From Streptomyces sp. Alt3 (GTDB lineage: Bacteria; Actinomycetota; Actinomycetes; Streptomycetales; Streptomycetaceae): DNA of 64,000 bases. Of this stretch, positions 37,529-45,947 are shown in pieces. Numbering within the stretch: the stretch's first letter is position 1; each line of letters opens with the position of its first letter. The DNA is taken from NCBI RefSeq assembly GCF_030719215.1, contig NZ_CP120983.1, positions 3,224,001-3,288,000 of the forward strand, written 5' to 3'. The notes beneath the pieces were generated by a model, which searched no databases, was not told the DNA's origin, and worked only from the letters and a program-made list of their open reading frames with translations. The position numbers and the translations under genes were made by a program.

Positions 37529-39196
37529 GTGAACGACCAGCACCCCCACGCCGGGCATGCCGGATACGACAGCCAGTCCACCGGCAGTTTCGACACCGAC
37601 CCGCTGTTCGGGTCCCTTCCGGGCCGGCACGACAGCAGCCACGAGACGACGTACGGCGGCGGTTACGCCCCCGCGTACGACGCCGGCTACGCCAGTTACG
37701 ACAGTGGCCAGTGGGACACCGGAGCGCATCAACAGGCTTCCTACGACGCCTATGCGGCCCAGGCCCATCCGCAGGCACCCCAGGGCTACGACACGACGGC
37801 CACCTGGATGCCCGAGGCCGTGATCCCTGCACCGGCCGACGCGACGGGCCAGTGGGACACCGCCGGCTGGGACCACACCGGCCAGGCGGACCAGTGGGCG
37901 GCGGGTGACACCGGCGCCTTCCCCACCGCCACGTTCGACACCACGGCCTACGCGACCGGCTCCTTCAGCGCCCCCGTCTTCGAGACCGCGGGCTACGAGA
38001 GCTACACGGCCGCAGAGACCGGCACCTACGACGCCACCGCCTGGAACACCGGCGCCACGCCCGGGGGCGCCGCGTACGCGCCCGAACAGACGTCGTACCC
38101 CTCACACGAACACCAGTCGGTGTCCTACGAGTCGTACGAGACAGCCGAGTTCAGCTCGCTCGACGGCACCGGCGCCCACGATCCCGGTTCCCACGACCTG
38201 GGCTCGTACGATCTCGATTCCCACGACCTCGGTTCCCACGACCTCCACGCATCATCCGGCTCCCACGGTCACGTCGAACCGGACGAGGCGGGGGCAGCAG
38301 GCACGGGCACGTACACGGACATGTACGACGAGGTTCCGGAGACCGCAGCCGAGCCCGGCCGGACGATGCCCGAAGTCGTCGATGTGCCCGCGGAATCCGC
38401 CTCCGTGGCGGCCTCCACACACCCCGTGGGCCGTTCCTCCGCCGCGCGCGGCGGCAGCCGGGGCAGGCGCCGCACCCCGGCGAAGCGTTCCGCCCTCCTC
38501 ACCGTCGCCGTCCCTTCCGCCTGCGTGATGAGCGTCGCGGGTATCGCCGCCGCCTCCGTGAGCGGTATCGGCGGCGCCGAGGAGACGAAGGACGACACCA
38601 CGTCCATGGCGGCCGCGGACCTGGTGAAGCCGGCCGTGGCCAACAACAAGCTGGACACCCAGCTGGCCAACCTCAGCGCTGACGCCGAGAACTTCGCCGA
38701 CCGTGCCAGCCGCACCCAGGAGCGCATCGACCTGAAGGAGCGTCAGGCCGCCGACAAGAAGAAGCGCGAGGAGGAGGCCGCACGCCGCGAGGCGTTGCGT
38801 CCCAAGTTCGTGCTCCCCGTGAAGCAGCACGGGCTCAGCGCCACCTACGGCCAGGCCGGCGTGAACTGGATGTCCGTGCACACGGGAATCGACTTCCCCG
38901 TCTCCTACGGCACCCCTGTGATGGCGGCGACCGACGGCACCGTCCGTACCCAGTGGAACAGCGCCTACGGGAACATGGCCATCGTCACCGCGGCCGACGG
39001 CACCGAGACCTGGTACTGCCACCTCAGCACCACGAAGATCCGCTCCGGCTCGGTCAAGGCCGGAGACGTCATCGCCTACTCGGGGAACTCGGGCAACTCC
39101 ACCGGCCCGCACCTGCACTTCGAGGTCCGGCCCGGTGGCGGCTCGGCGATCGACCCGATGCCCTGGCTCCGCAGCCACGGCGTCAACCCGTACTGA
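37529..39196 (+). CDS. M23-family peptidoglycan endopeptidase
   Basis: About 555 residues. The first 300 are low-complexity Tyr/Asp/Thr/Gly sequence (GQWDTAGWD, GSHDLGSYDL units), cytoplasmic and probably disordered. A hydrophobic segment (LLTVAVPSACVMSVAGIAAA) exports the rest. A short coiled coil with KERQAADKKKREEEAARR follows, then a LytM/M23 domain with the zinc ligands in HTGIDFPVSYG and GPHLHFEVRPGG. It would cut cross-bridges in peptidoglycan. GTG 37529 is taken as start; TTG 37526 is three bases before it. Confidence 0.88.
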   Translation: MNDQHPHAGHAGYDSQSTGSFDTDPLFGSLPGRHDSSHETTYGGGYAPAYDAGYASYDSGQWDTGAHQQASYDAYAAQAHPQAPQGYDTTATWMPEAVIPAPADATGQWDTAGWDHTGQADQWAAGDTGAFPTATFDTTAYATGSFSAPVFETAGYESYTAAETGTYDATAWNTGATPGGAAYAPEQTSYPSHEHQSVSYESYETAEFSSLDGTGAHDPGSHDLGSYDLDSHDLGSHDLHASSGSHGHVEPDEAGAAGTGTYTDMYDEVPETAAEPGRTMPEVVDVPAESASVAASTHPVGRSSAARGGSRGRRRTPAKRSALLTVAVPSACVMSVAGIAAASVSGIGGAEETKDDTTSMAAADLVKPAVANNKLDTQLANLSADAENFADRASRTQERIDLKERQAADKKKREEEAARREALRPKFVLPVKQHGLSATYGQAGVNWMSVHTGIDFPVSYGTPVMAATDGTVRTQWNSAYGNMAIVTAADGTETWYCHLSTTKIRSGSVKAGDVIAYSGNSGNSTGPHLHFEVRPGGGSAIDPMPWLRSHGVNPY

Positions 39197-39242
39197 GGGA
39201 CCGGCCGCGCCGGAGCGCCGGCCGGTCCGGTGCACCACGTCC

Positions 39243-39283
39243 CAGGGCGGGCGGGTCGGAGTCTCTCCGCCCCGCCCGCCCTG
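39243..39283. terminator. Convergent terminator between M23 peptidase and pcrA
   Basis: CAGGGCGGGCGGG at 39243-39255 pairs perfectly with 39271-39283 around a 15-base loop. Another stem (ACCGGCCG with CGGCCGGT) lies just before it. Confidence 0.7.
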
Positions 39284-39288
39284 CCGGT

Positions 39289-41727
39289 TCAGAGCTTCTC
39301 GACCGGCGCGTAGCGCAGCAGCAGCTTCTTCGGCCGCTCGTCGCCGAAGTCGACCGTCGCCTTCGCCTGGTCGCCGAACCCGTCGACCGCCGTGACCGTG
39401 CCCAGGCCGAACTGGTCGTGCGTGACCCGGTCCCCGACCACCAGGGTGACCACCGGCTTGTCGGAGGTGCGCCGGGTCGCGAATCCCGACGGCCCCGACT
39501 TCGAGCGTGAGGAGGACAGGGACGAGGTGATGCCGGACGTCGGTCCCGCCGAGGCCGCCATCGGACCCTTGCGCTTCCACTCCAGGTGCTGGTCCGGGAT
39601 CTCCTCCAGGAACCTCGACGCCGGGTTGTACGAGGGCTGGCCCCACGCACTCCGCATCGCCGCCCGGGTCAGGTACAGGCGCTCGCGGGCACGCGTGATG
39701 CCCACGTAGGCGAGCCGGCGCTCCTCCTCCAGCTCCTTCACCTGTCCGAGGGCGCGCATGTGCGGGAAGACGCCGTCCTCCATGCCCGTCAGGAACACCA
39801 CGGGGAATTCGAGGCCCTTGGCCGTGTGCAGCGTCATCAGCGTGACGACGCCGGAGCCGTCCTCGTCCTCGTCGGGGATCTGGTCGGCGTCGGCGACGAG
39901 CGCGACCTTCTCCAGGAACTCGGCGAGTGTGCCCGCGCCCTCCTCCTCCGCCCGTTCCTGCTCGAATTCGAGAGCGACGGAGGCGAGCTCCTGGAGGTTC
40001 TCGATTCGGGTCTCGTCCTGCGGGTCGGTGGACGCCTGGAGTTCGGCGAGGTAGCCGGTCCGTTCCATGACGGCCTCCACGACGACCGCCGGTCCGGCGC
40101 CGGACTCCACGATCGTGCGGAGCTCCTCCATCAGCGTGTTGAACCGCTTCACGGCGTTCGCCGACCGGGCCGCCATGCCGTACGCCTCGTCGACGCGGCG
40201 CAGCGCCTGCGGGAAGGAGATCTTCTCGCGCATCGAGAGGGCGTCGATCATCGCCTCGGCCCGGTCCCCGATGCCGCGCTTGGGCACGTTGAGGATGCGG
40301 CGCAGCGGGACGGTGTCCTCGGGGTTGGACAGCACCCGGAGGTAGGCCAGGACGTCCCTGACCTCCTTGCGCTCGTAGAAGCGCACTCCGCCGACGACCT
40401 TGTAGGGCAGTCCGACGCGGATGAAGATCTCTTCGAAGACACGGGACTGGGCGTTCGTGCGGTAGAAGACGGCGACGTCGCCCGCCTTCGCGTCGCCCGC
40501 GTCCGTCAGCCGGTCGATCTCGTCGGCGACGAACTGCGCCTCGTCGTGCTCGGTGTCGGCGACGTAGCCGGTGATCCGGGTGCCGGTGCCCGCGTTCGTC
40601 CAGAGGTTCTTGGGGCGACGGCTCTCGTTGCGCTCGATGACGGCGTTGGCCGCCGAAAGGATCGTCTGCGTGGAGCGGTAGTTCTGCTCCAGCATGATCG
40701 TCTTCGCGTCCGGATAGTCCTCCTCGAACTGGAGGATGTTGCGGATGGTCGCGCCGCGGAAGGCGTAGATCGACTGGTCCGCGTCACCGACGACGCACAG
40801 TTCGCCCGGGGCGTCGGCCTCGCCCGCCGGGCCCACCAGTTCGCGCACGAGGGTGTACTGCGCGTGGTTGGTGTCCTGGTACTCGTCGACCATGACGTGC
40901 CGGAAGCGGCGGCGGTAGTGCTCGGCGACGTCGGGGAACGCCTGGAGCAGGTGCACCGTCGTCATGATGATGTCGTCGAAGTCGAGGGCGTTGGCCTCGC
41001 GCAGCCGCGCCTGGTAGAGCGCGTAGGCCTGCGCCAGCGTCTTCTCGAACCCGTCGGCCGCCTGACCGGCGAAGGTCTCCTCGTCGATCAGCTCGTTCTT
41101 CAGGTTCGAGACCTTCGCCGTGAACGACTTCGGCGGGTAGCGCTTCGGGTCGAGGTCCAGATCGCGGCAGACCAGTGCCATCAGCCGCTTGGAGTCGGCG
41201 GCGTCGTAGATCGAGAACGACGAGGTGAAGCCCAGGCGCTTCGACTCCCGGCGCAGGATCCGCACACAGGCGCTGTGGAACGTCATGACCCACATGGCGT
41301 TGGCGCGCGGGCCGACGAGGTCCTCGACACGCTCCTTCATCTCGCCGGCGGCCTTGTTGGTGAAGGTGATCGCGAGGATCTGCCCGGGGTGCACCCCCCG
41401 CTCGGCCAGGAGATGGGCGATCCGGTGGGTGAGCACCCGGGTCTTGCCCGAGCCGGCGCCGGCCACGATGAGCAGCGGGGAACCGGCGTGCACGACGGCG
41501 GCGCGCTGCTCCGTGTTCAGCCCGTCGAGCAGCGCGGCTGAGTCGACGACGGGGCGCGGGGCGCCGTCGCGGTAGTAGGCGTCGCGCGGCGGCGGAGGCG
41601 TGTCGAAGACGTCCTCGAAGAGGCCCTCCGGCACCGCTTCGGGTGCGTGCTCCTCGGGGGGCGGCGGGGGGCCGTCCTCCCCTTGCTGGAGGCCGGTCAG
41701 GAAACTGTCGTCAAAGAGGCTGCTCAT
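39289..41727 (-). CDS. pcrA: ATP-dependent DNA helicase PcrA/UvrD
   Basis: An 812-residue SF1A helicase acting in nucleotide excision and replication repair. Walker A is GAGSGKT at 90-96. Motif II is in VDEYQDTNHAQ, motif III in VVGDADQSIYAFRGA, and later motifs QNYRST and VTLMTLHTAKGLEFPVVFL are intact. An N-terminal extension of 60 residues rich in Pro/Glu precedes the core, and the C-terminal tail VGDRVTHDQFGLGTV is the PcrA RNA-polymerase-binding Tudor-like region. A DNA-damage-type promoter lies ten bases before the ATG. Confidence 0.96.
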   Translation of the reverse strand: MSSLFDDSFLTGLQQGEDGPPPPPEEHAPEAVPEGLFEDVFDTPPPPRDAYYRDGAPRPVVDSAALLDGLNTEQRAAVVHAGSPLLIVAGAGSGKTRVLTHRIAHLLAERGVHPGQILAITFTNKAAGEMKERVEDLVGPRANAMWVMTFHSACVRILRRESKRLGFTSSFSIYDAADSKRLMALVCRDLDLDPKRYPPKSFTAKVSNLKNELIDEETFAGQAADGFEKTLAQAYALYQARLREANALDFDDIIMTTVHLLQAFPDVAEHYRRRFRHVMVDEYQDTNHAQYTLVRELVGPAGEADAPGELCVVGDADQSIYAFRGATIRNILQFEEDYPDAKTIMLEQNYRSTQTILSAANAVIERNESRRPKNLWTNAGTGTRITGYVADTEHDEAQFVADEIDRLTDAGDAKAGDVAVFYRTNAQSRVFEEIFIRVGLPYKVVGGVRFYERKEVRDVLAYLRVLSNPEDTVPLRRILNVPKRGIGDRAEAMIDALSMREKISFPQALRRVDEAYGMAARSANAVKRFNTLMEELRTIVESGAGPAVVVEAVMERTGYLAELQASTDPQDETRIENLQELASVALEFEQERAEEEGAGTLAEFLEKVALVADADQIPDEDEDGSGVVTLMTLHTAKGLEFPVVFLTGMEDGVFPHMRALGQVKELEEERRLAYVGITRARERLYLTRAAMRSAWGQPSYNPASRFLEEIPDQHLEWKRKGPMAASAGPTSGITSSLSSSRSKSGPSGFATRRTSDKPVVTLVVGDRVTHDQFGLGTVTAVDGFGDQAKATVDFGDERPKKLLLRYAPVEKL

Positions 41728-41736
41728 CGCCTCACG

Positions 41737-41759
41737 AGTCTAGGCGGCCCCACCGACAG
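41737..41759 (-). promoter_or_regulatory. PafBC-type DNA damage promoter of pcrA
   Basis: On the minus strand CTGTCGGTG (41759-41751), eight bases, TAGACT (41742-41737). One mismatch (first T to C) against TTGTCRGTG-N8-TAnnnT, with a perfect -10. The ATG begins nine bases after the -10 box. Confidence 0.75.
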
Positions 41760-41909
41760 CCCGGGCCGCAACGGCGACAACGGTCCGGGACCAGGAGCGG
41801 AACGGAACGGGCTGCCTACGGAACGTGAGATTCCGGGGTCACATCCGGCCACGCGGACCATCGCCGGGAAAAGGTCACGAAAATGTATCGGGCATATCGA
41901 ACATCAACC

Positions 41910-41939
41910 TTCACAAGGGCACCACGGGTTGGCTAGCGT
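41910..41939 (+). promoter_or_regulatory. Promoter of the riboswitch-controlled NlpC/P60 gene
   Basis: TTCACA (41910-41915), 18 bases, TAGCGT (41934-41939). Position fits: the transcript would begin about 45 bases before the riboswitch core. Confidence 0.55.
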
Positions 41940-41989
41940 GCTCCGACGGGTGCCCCGTACCCCCTTGAGGCGAACCGCGCCGCACGGGC

Positions 41990-42130
41990 ACCCCCGCCGA
42001 ATCCGCACCGCCCCGAAGGGGCCCGGAACCGGGGACCCACACGCAGCACCGGGGTGAATCGGTCCGTCCCGCCGGACCGTAGGGCAGCCTTCCGTTCCGC
42101 CCGAACCCGACAGCTAACCCGGTAGGCGGT
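41990..42130 (+). ncRNA. ydaO-yuaA riboswitch (cyclic di-AMP)
   Basis: The conserved blocks of the ydaO motif appear in order: CGCCGAATCC at about 41995, CCGGGGACCCAC near 42029, GGGGTGAATC at 42051-42060, TAGGGCAGCC near 42080, then CCCGAACCCGACAGCTAACC and GGTAGGCGG closing helix P1 with the first CGCC. The element senses c-di-AMP and in streptomycetes sits before cell-wall hydrolase genes. A GGGTGCCC/GGGCACCC stem lies just upstream. The downstream NlpC/P60 gene starts about 20 bases after the aptamer. Confidence 0.9.
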
Positions 42131-42151
42131 CCACGGAAGGAGATGCCGGCC

Positions 42152-43294
42152 TTGGCGTCGCATCGCAAGCCCCGCACCCGGGTGCGCACCACCCCTGCCG
42201 TAGGTCTCACGACCGCGGCGCTCGCCTCCGTCACCCTGCTCTCCACGCAGAGCGCGACGGCTGCCCCCGCCGAGCCCAAGCCCAGCATCCAGGAAGTGCA
42301 GAAGAAGGTCGACGACCTCTACCGGCAGGCCGGTACGGCGACGCAGCAGTACAACAAGGCGAAGACCGCCTCGGCAGAGCAGCGCTCCAAGGTCGACGCG
42401 CTGCTGGAAGCCGCGGCGAAGCGGGCGGACAAGCTCAACGAGACCCGCCGCGAGCTGGGCAACTACGCGGCCGCGCAGTACCGCGGCGGCTCGATCGCCC
42501 CGACTGCGACGTTCTTCCTGGCGGACGATCCGCAGTCGTACTTCGACCAGGACCAGCTGATGGCCCGGATGACCAGCCGGCAGCAGAAGGCGGTCGCCGA
42601 CTTCCGCACACAGCAGAAGGAGGCGGCGGCCAAGCGGGCCGAGGCGACGAAGAGCCTGGAGACGCTCACCGAGTCGCAGGCCTCGCTGCGCACCAGCAAG
42701 CAGCAGGTGCAGACGAAGCTCACCGAGGCGCGCTCGCTGCTGTCGAAGCTGACCGCCGAGGAGAAGGCGCGGCTGGCGGAGCTGGAGCGCAAGAAGGAGG
42801 CGGAGGCCGAGCGCAAGGCCGAGGAGCTGGCCCGGCAGCAGGCCGACAAGGAGAAGGCCGCCGCGGACGAGGCCACGAAGACGGGGACGGGCACGGGCAC
42901 GGGGTCCGGCACGGGCTCCGGCACGGGCTCCGACAGCGGTTACGCCTCGAAGGCCGAGAAGGTCCTGGCCTTCGCACGCGCCCAGATCGGCAAGCCGTAC
43001 GTGTGGGGGGCGACGGGCCCGTCCTCCTACGACTGCTCCGGGCTCACCCAGGCCGCCTGGAAGGCGGCCGGCGTCGATCTGCCGCGCACCACGTGGGACC
43101 AGGTCGAGGTCGGCACCCGGGTGGCCACGGCGGACCTGCGGCCGGGGGACCTGGTCTTCTTCTACGACGACATCAGCCACGTCGGCATCTACAAGGGCGA
43201 CGGCATGATGATCCACGCGCCCAAGCCGGGCGCGAACGTCCGCGAGGAGTCGATCTACTACATGCCGATCTACGGCAGCGTGCGCCCGGCATAG
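42152..43294 (+). CDS. NlpC/P60 peptidoglycan hydrolase
   Basis: A secreted DL-endopeptidase, 380 residues. Signal peptide with cleavage after TAA near residue 38. A long coiled coil (about 45-230) ends in a Lys/Glu/Ala-rich segment and a Gly-Thr/Ser-Gly linker (TGTGTGSGTGSG). The C-terminal NlpC/P60 domain has the catalytic Cys in SSYDCSGLTQAAW and the His in DDISHVGIYKG, with a second His in MMIHAPKPG. TTG 42152 is preferred: it lies nine bases after AAGGAG and gives the common MASHRKP start, while ATG 42143 abuts the ribosome site. Controlled by a c-di-AMP riboswitch. Confidence 0.93.
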   Translation: MASHRKPRTRVRTTPAVGLTTAALASVTLLSTQSATAAPAEPKPSIQEVQKKVDDLYRQAGTATQQYNKAKTASAEQRSKVDALLEAAAKRADKLNETRRELGNYAAAQYRGGSIAPTATFFLADDPQSYFDQDQLMARMTSRQQKAVADFRTQQKEAAAKRAEATKSLETLTESQASLRTSKQQVQTKLTEARSLLSKLTAEEKARLAELERKKEAEAERKAEELARQQADKEKAAADEATKTGTGTGTGSGTGSGTGSDSGYASKAEKVLAFARAQIGKPYVWGATGPSSYDCSGLTQAAWKAAGVDLPRTTWDQVEVGTRVATADLRPGDLVFFYDDISHVGIYKGDGMMIHAPKPGANVREESIYYMPIYGSVRPA

Positions 43295-43332
43295 CGACCT
43301 GCCCGCGCACGGCGGACGCCGCCCGTACAAGG

Positions 43333-43364
43333 CGAAGGGCCCGGGGTGATCCCCGGGCCCTTCG
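43333..43364. terminator. Bidirectional terminator
   Basis: A perfect 14-base-pair stem CGAAGGGCCCGGGG (43333-43346) with 43351-43364, loop TGAT, between two convergent genes. Confidence 0.88.
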
Positions 43365-43383
43365 TCGTACGACCGCCTGCCGC

Positions 43384-43737
43384 TCAGGTCCAGAGCGTGG
43401 CGATGAAGATGTTGGCGACGGTCAGCCCGCCGACCGCGGCGAACGCGCCCTTGTCCACCTTCTCATCGTCCCGCTTCACGTAGACGAGCGCCAGGATCAC
43501 GATCAGGACCAGCAGCTTCACGCCGATCTTGATGTTGTTCACGCTCCGGTCGTCGGCCTGGTCGAGCCCGACCAGGGCGACGCCCGTGACGAGCATGGTG
43601 AGCGCACCGTGCAGCATGGCCGGGACGAAACGGGCCTCGCCCGCCCCCATGGCCTTCATCTGGGTCAGGAAACCACCCAGCAGGGAGGCGATACCGATGA
43701 TGTGCAAGGCCACGAAGACATTGATGAGTACGTCCAT
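43384..43737 (-). CDS. Small four-helix membrane protein
   Basis: A 117-residue protein with four hydrophobic segments (INVFVALHIIGIASLLGG, AMLHGALTMLVTGVALVG, IKIGVKLLVLIVILALVYV, AFAAVGGLTVANIFIATLW). Length and the first-helix His recall small cytochrome-like or DUF2269-type membrane proteins; I cannot assign it. It lies between the two NlpC/P60 genes on the opposite strand. Confidence 0.8.
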   Translation of the reverse strand: MDVLINVFVALHIIGIASLLGGFLTQMKAMGAGEARFVPAMLHGALTMLVTGVALVGLDQADDRSVNNIKIGVKLLVLIVILALVYVKRDDEKVDKGAFAAVGGLTVANIFIATLWT

Positions 43738-43930
43738 GGCCGCAGCCTAACCGCGGCCATATCACCACTCTTCGGCCAGGTACGACTTACCGATGAGTTG
43801 CCCCCTGGTCTGCGCGAATTGCCGGACTCCGGTTGAATTTTCCTGTCATCCGACGGAAACGAAACAGCACATGAGGGCAATAGCTGTCATTACACCTCTT
43901 CCCTCCGTGCCGGGTTTAGCGTCCCTCACA

Positions 43931-44046
43931 GGTGACCGGATCTCCATCGCCGCCCCCGTACCGGGCGGCACTCCCGGTCACCCCGCCAGGAATCCGGCGG
44001 CGGGCCACTCCCCCCTGTGGTGGCCCGACGCCGGATTCCTGGCGGG
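43931..44046 (+). promoter_or_regulatory. Highly structured 5' leader of the second NlpC/P60 gene
   Basis: Two adjacent helices. GGTGACCGG (43931-43939) pairs with CCGGTCACC (43974-43982). Then 43982-44008 pairs with 44020-44046 in a 27-base-pair stem with one mismatch and an 11-base C-rich loop. TAGCGT at 43917-43922 is a likely -10 box, so both would be in the leader. None of the ydaO conserved blocks is present. About 45 bases separate the large stem from the start codon. The large stem could be an intrinsic terminator or attenuator. Confidence 0.6.
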
Positions 44047-44095
44047 CCCGCGGCACCCACCGCCGGGCAGTCGAACGGAAGGACGCACCACCCCC

Positions 44096-45166
44096 GTGGC
44101 CGCCGATCGCAAAGCCGCTCACCGCAAGCCCGGGCAGCGTCTGTTCACCGGACCTGCCGCCCGCACCGCGGCAACCCTCGCTCTCGCCGGTGCGGCGACG
44201 GCGACCGCTCTCGAAGGCGCCGCGCAGGCGGACCCCCAGCTCACCACGGCGCAGGTGAGGGCCGAGGTCGACCGGCTCTACCACGACGCCGAGGTGGCCA
44301 CCGAGAAGTACAACGGTGCGAAGGAGCAGTCCACGGCCTCCGAGAAGTCCCTGGACGCCCTGCGTGACGAGGCCGCCCGCAGGACCGAGCGCCTCAACAC
44401 CGCACGCGACGCCCTCGGCTCCTACGCGACCGCCCAGTACCGCAGCGCCGGGATCGACCCGGCCGTGCGGCTGGCCCTCTCGTCGGACCCGGACGAGTAT
44501 CTGGAGCGCGCCTCCTTCGAGGACCGTGCGGGCGACCGCCAGGCCGGTGCGATCAACGGCGTGCGCAGGCAGATCGGCGACATCGCCCGGCTCCGCGCAC
44601 GGGCCCAGGACGAGCTGGCGGTCCTGACCTCCCGCCGGGCCGAGCTGAAGAAGCAGAAGGACGCCGTCCGCACCAAGCTCGCCGGTGCGCGCAAGCTCCT
44701 GGCCACCCTCACCGCCGACCAGCGCGCCGCCTACGAGCGCTCGGCCGACGCCGCGCACGGCGGTGGCGCCGTCCGGGCCGACCGGAGCACCCCGCGCGGC
44801 TCCGTGTCCGCCCCCAACGCCCGCGCCGCCCAGGCCGTCGACTTCGCGTACGGGGCTCTCGGCAAGCCGTACGTCTGGGGGGCCACCGGGCCCGCCTCCT
44901 TCGACTGCTCCGGACTCACCCAGGCGGCCTGGCGCGCGGCGGGCATCTCGCTCCCCCGCACGACGTACACGCAGATCAACGCGGGCCGGCACGTCTCGCG
45001 TTCCGAACTGGCGCCCGGTGACCTGGTGTTCTTCTATCCCGGGGTCACCCATGTCGGGCTGTACATCGGCGGCGGGCAGATGATCCACGCCCCGCGCCCG
45101 GGTGCGCCCGTACGCATCGCGTCGGTCTCCGAAATGCCTTTCGCCGGAGCGACCCGCGTCGCCTAG
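44096..45166 (+). CDS. NlpC/P60 peptidoglycan hydrolase
   Basis: A 356-residue paralogue of the hydrolase two genes upstream. Signal peptide with hydrophobic core TLALAGAATATAL, cleavage near AQA. Coiled coil at about 45-215. The catalytic Cys is in ASFDCSGLTQAAW and the His in PGVTHVGLYIGG, followed by MIHAPRPG. GTG start with GGAAGGA about 13 bases upstream, a long spacing, so the start is less certain. The leader is strongly folded but lacks a ydaO riboswitch. Convergence of coiled-coil plus NlpC indicates a RipA-type cell-separation role. Confidence 0.9.
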   Translation: MAADRKAAHRKPGQRLFTGPAARTAATLALAGAATATALEGAAQADPQLTTAQVRAEVDRLYHDAEVATEKYNGAKEQSTASEKSLDALRDEAARRTERLNTARDALGSYATAQYRSAGIDPAVRLALSSDPDEYLERASFEDRAGDRQAGAINGVRRQIGDIARLRARAQDELAVLTSRRAELKKQKDAVRTKLAGARKLLATLTADQRAAYERSADAAHGGGAVRADRSTPRGSVSAPNARAAQAVDFAYGALGKPYVWGATGPASFDCSGLTQAAWRAAGISLPRTTYTQINAGRHVSRSELAPGDLVFFYPGVTHVGLYIGGGQMIHAPRPGAPVRIASVSEMPFAGATRVA

Positions 45167-45178
45167 GCTCTCGGGCCC

Positions 45179-45934
45179 ATGGACACCGCCATTCAGGATT
45201 ACGCGCGCACACTGGCCCTGCGGTCCCCGGACCACTACCGGGTGGGCCCGTTCACCGTGCGCCACAACCCGGGCTGGGAGCTGAAGTTCGCGAACTACGC
45301 CATCCCCGACCAGGGCGCCGAACCCACCGCGCGGGAGGTCGCCGATCTGGTCGCGGCCTTCCGTGAACACGACCGTCTGCCCCGGCTGGAGTTCCTGCCC
45401 TCCTGGGCTCCGGCCGTCGAACCGGCCCTGCTGGCCGCCGGTTTCACCGAGGAGAACCGCGCACCGGTCATGGCCTGCGCCCCCGACGGCCTCCTCCCGC
45501 CGAAGCCCGTGGACGGCCTCCGTGTCGCCGAGCCCGTCACCGACGCGGAGTTCGCCTCCGCCGCCGCCGTGCAGCACACGGGATTCGGGGGCGAGGGCGG
45601 GCCGGACGACGGAGAGATCGCGTGGCTGCGCGGGGCGACGGCGGGCGGCGGGGTCTCCGCCCTCGCCACCGTCGACGGCCGTCCGGCAGGCGCGGGCGGC
45701 TGCTCGGTCCCGGTCGGCGGCATCGGTGAACTGGCCGGCCTGGCCGTCGCCGACGGCTTCCGCCGCCGGGGCGTCGGCGCGGCGCTCTCCGCCTGGCTGA
45801 CCCGCACCGCCTTCGACCGCGGCTTCACCACCGTCTGGCTGGAGCCGGGCGGCCCCGACGTCGAGCGGATCTACGCGGGCATCGGCTACCGCAGGACCGG
45901 CGAGAAGCTCAACATCTCGCTCGACCCCGCCTGA
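45179..45934 (+). CDS. GNAT-family acetyltransferase
   Basis: A 251-residue protein with a C-terminal GNAT domain. The acetyl-CoA loop is VADGFRRRGVGAALSAWL (R/QxxGxG/A form) and the end YAGIGYRRTGEKL is typical. The first 110 residues form a partner domain (FTVRHNPGWELKFANYAIP). TAGGCT at the end of the preceding gene could serve as a -10 for a near-leaderless transcript, as only a dozen bases separate the two genes; read-through from the NlpC gene is equally possible. Substrate unknown. Confidence 0.85.
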   Translation: MDTAIQDYARTLALRSPDHYRVGPFTVRHNPGWELKFANYAIPDQGAEPTAREVADLVAAFREHDRLPRLEFLPSWAPAVEPALLAAGFTEENRAPVMACAPDGLLPPKPVDGLRVAEPVTDAEFASAAAVQHTGFGGEGGPDDGEIAWLRGATAGGGVSALATVDGRPAGAGGCSVPVGGIGELAGLAVADGFRRRGVGAALSAWLTRTAFDRGFTTVWLEPGGPDVERIYAGIGYRRTGEKLNISLDPA

Positions 45935-45947
45935 ACATGCCCGAGGC

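Noticed and set aside
39586..41541. A 651-codon frame antisense to pcrA
   Set aside because: Shadow of the helicase gene; composition of Val/Leu/Gly/Asp/Arg typical of such mirror frames.
42143..42151. ATG as start of the first NlpC/P60 protein
   Set aside because: The ribosome site GGAAGGAG runs directly into this ATG, leaving no spacing; TTG nine bases later has proper spacing and gives the usual family start.
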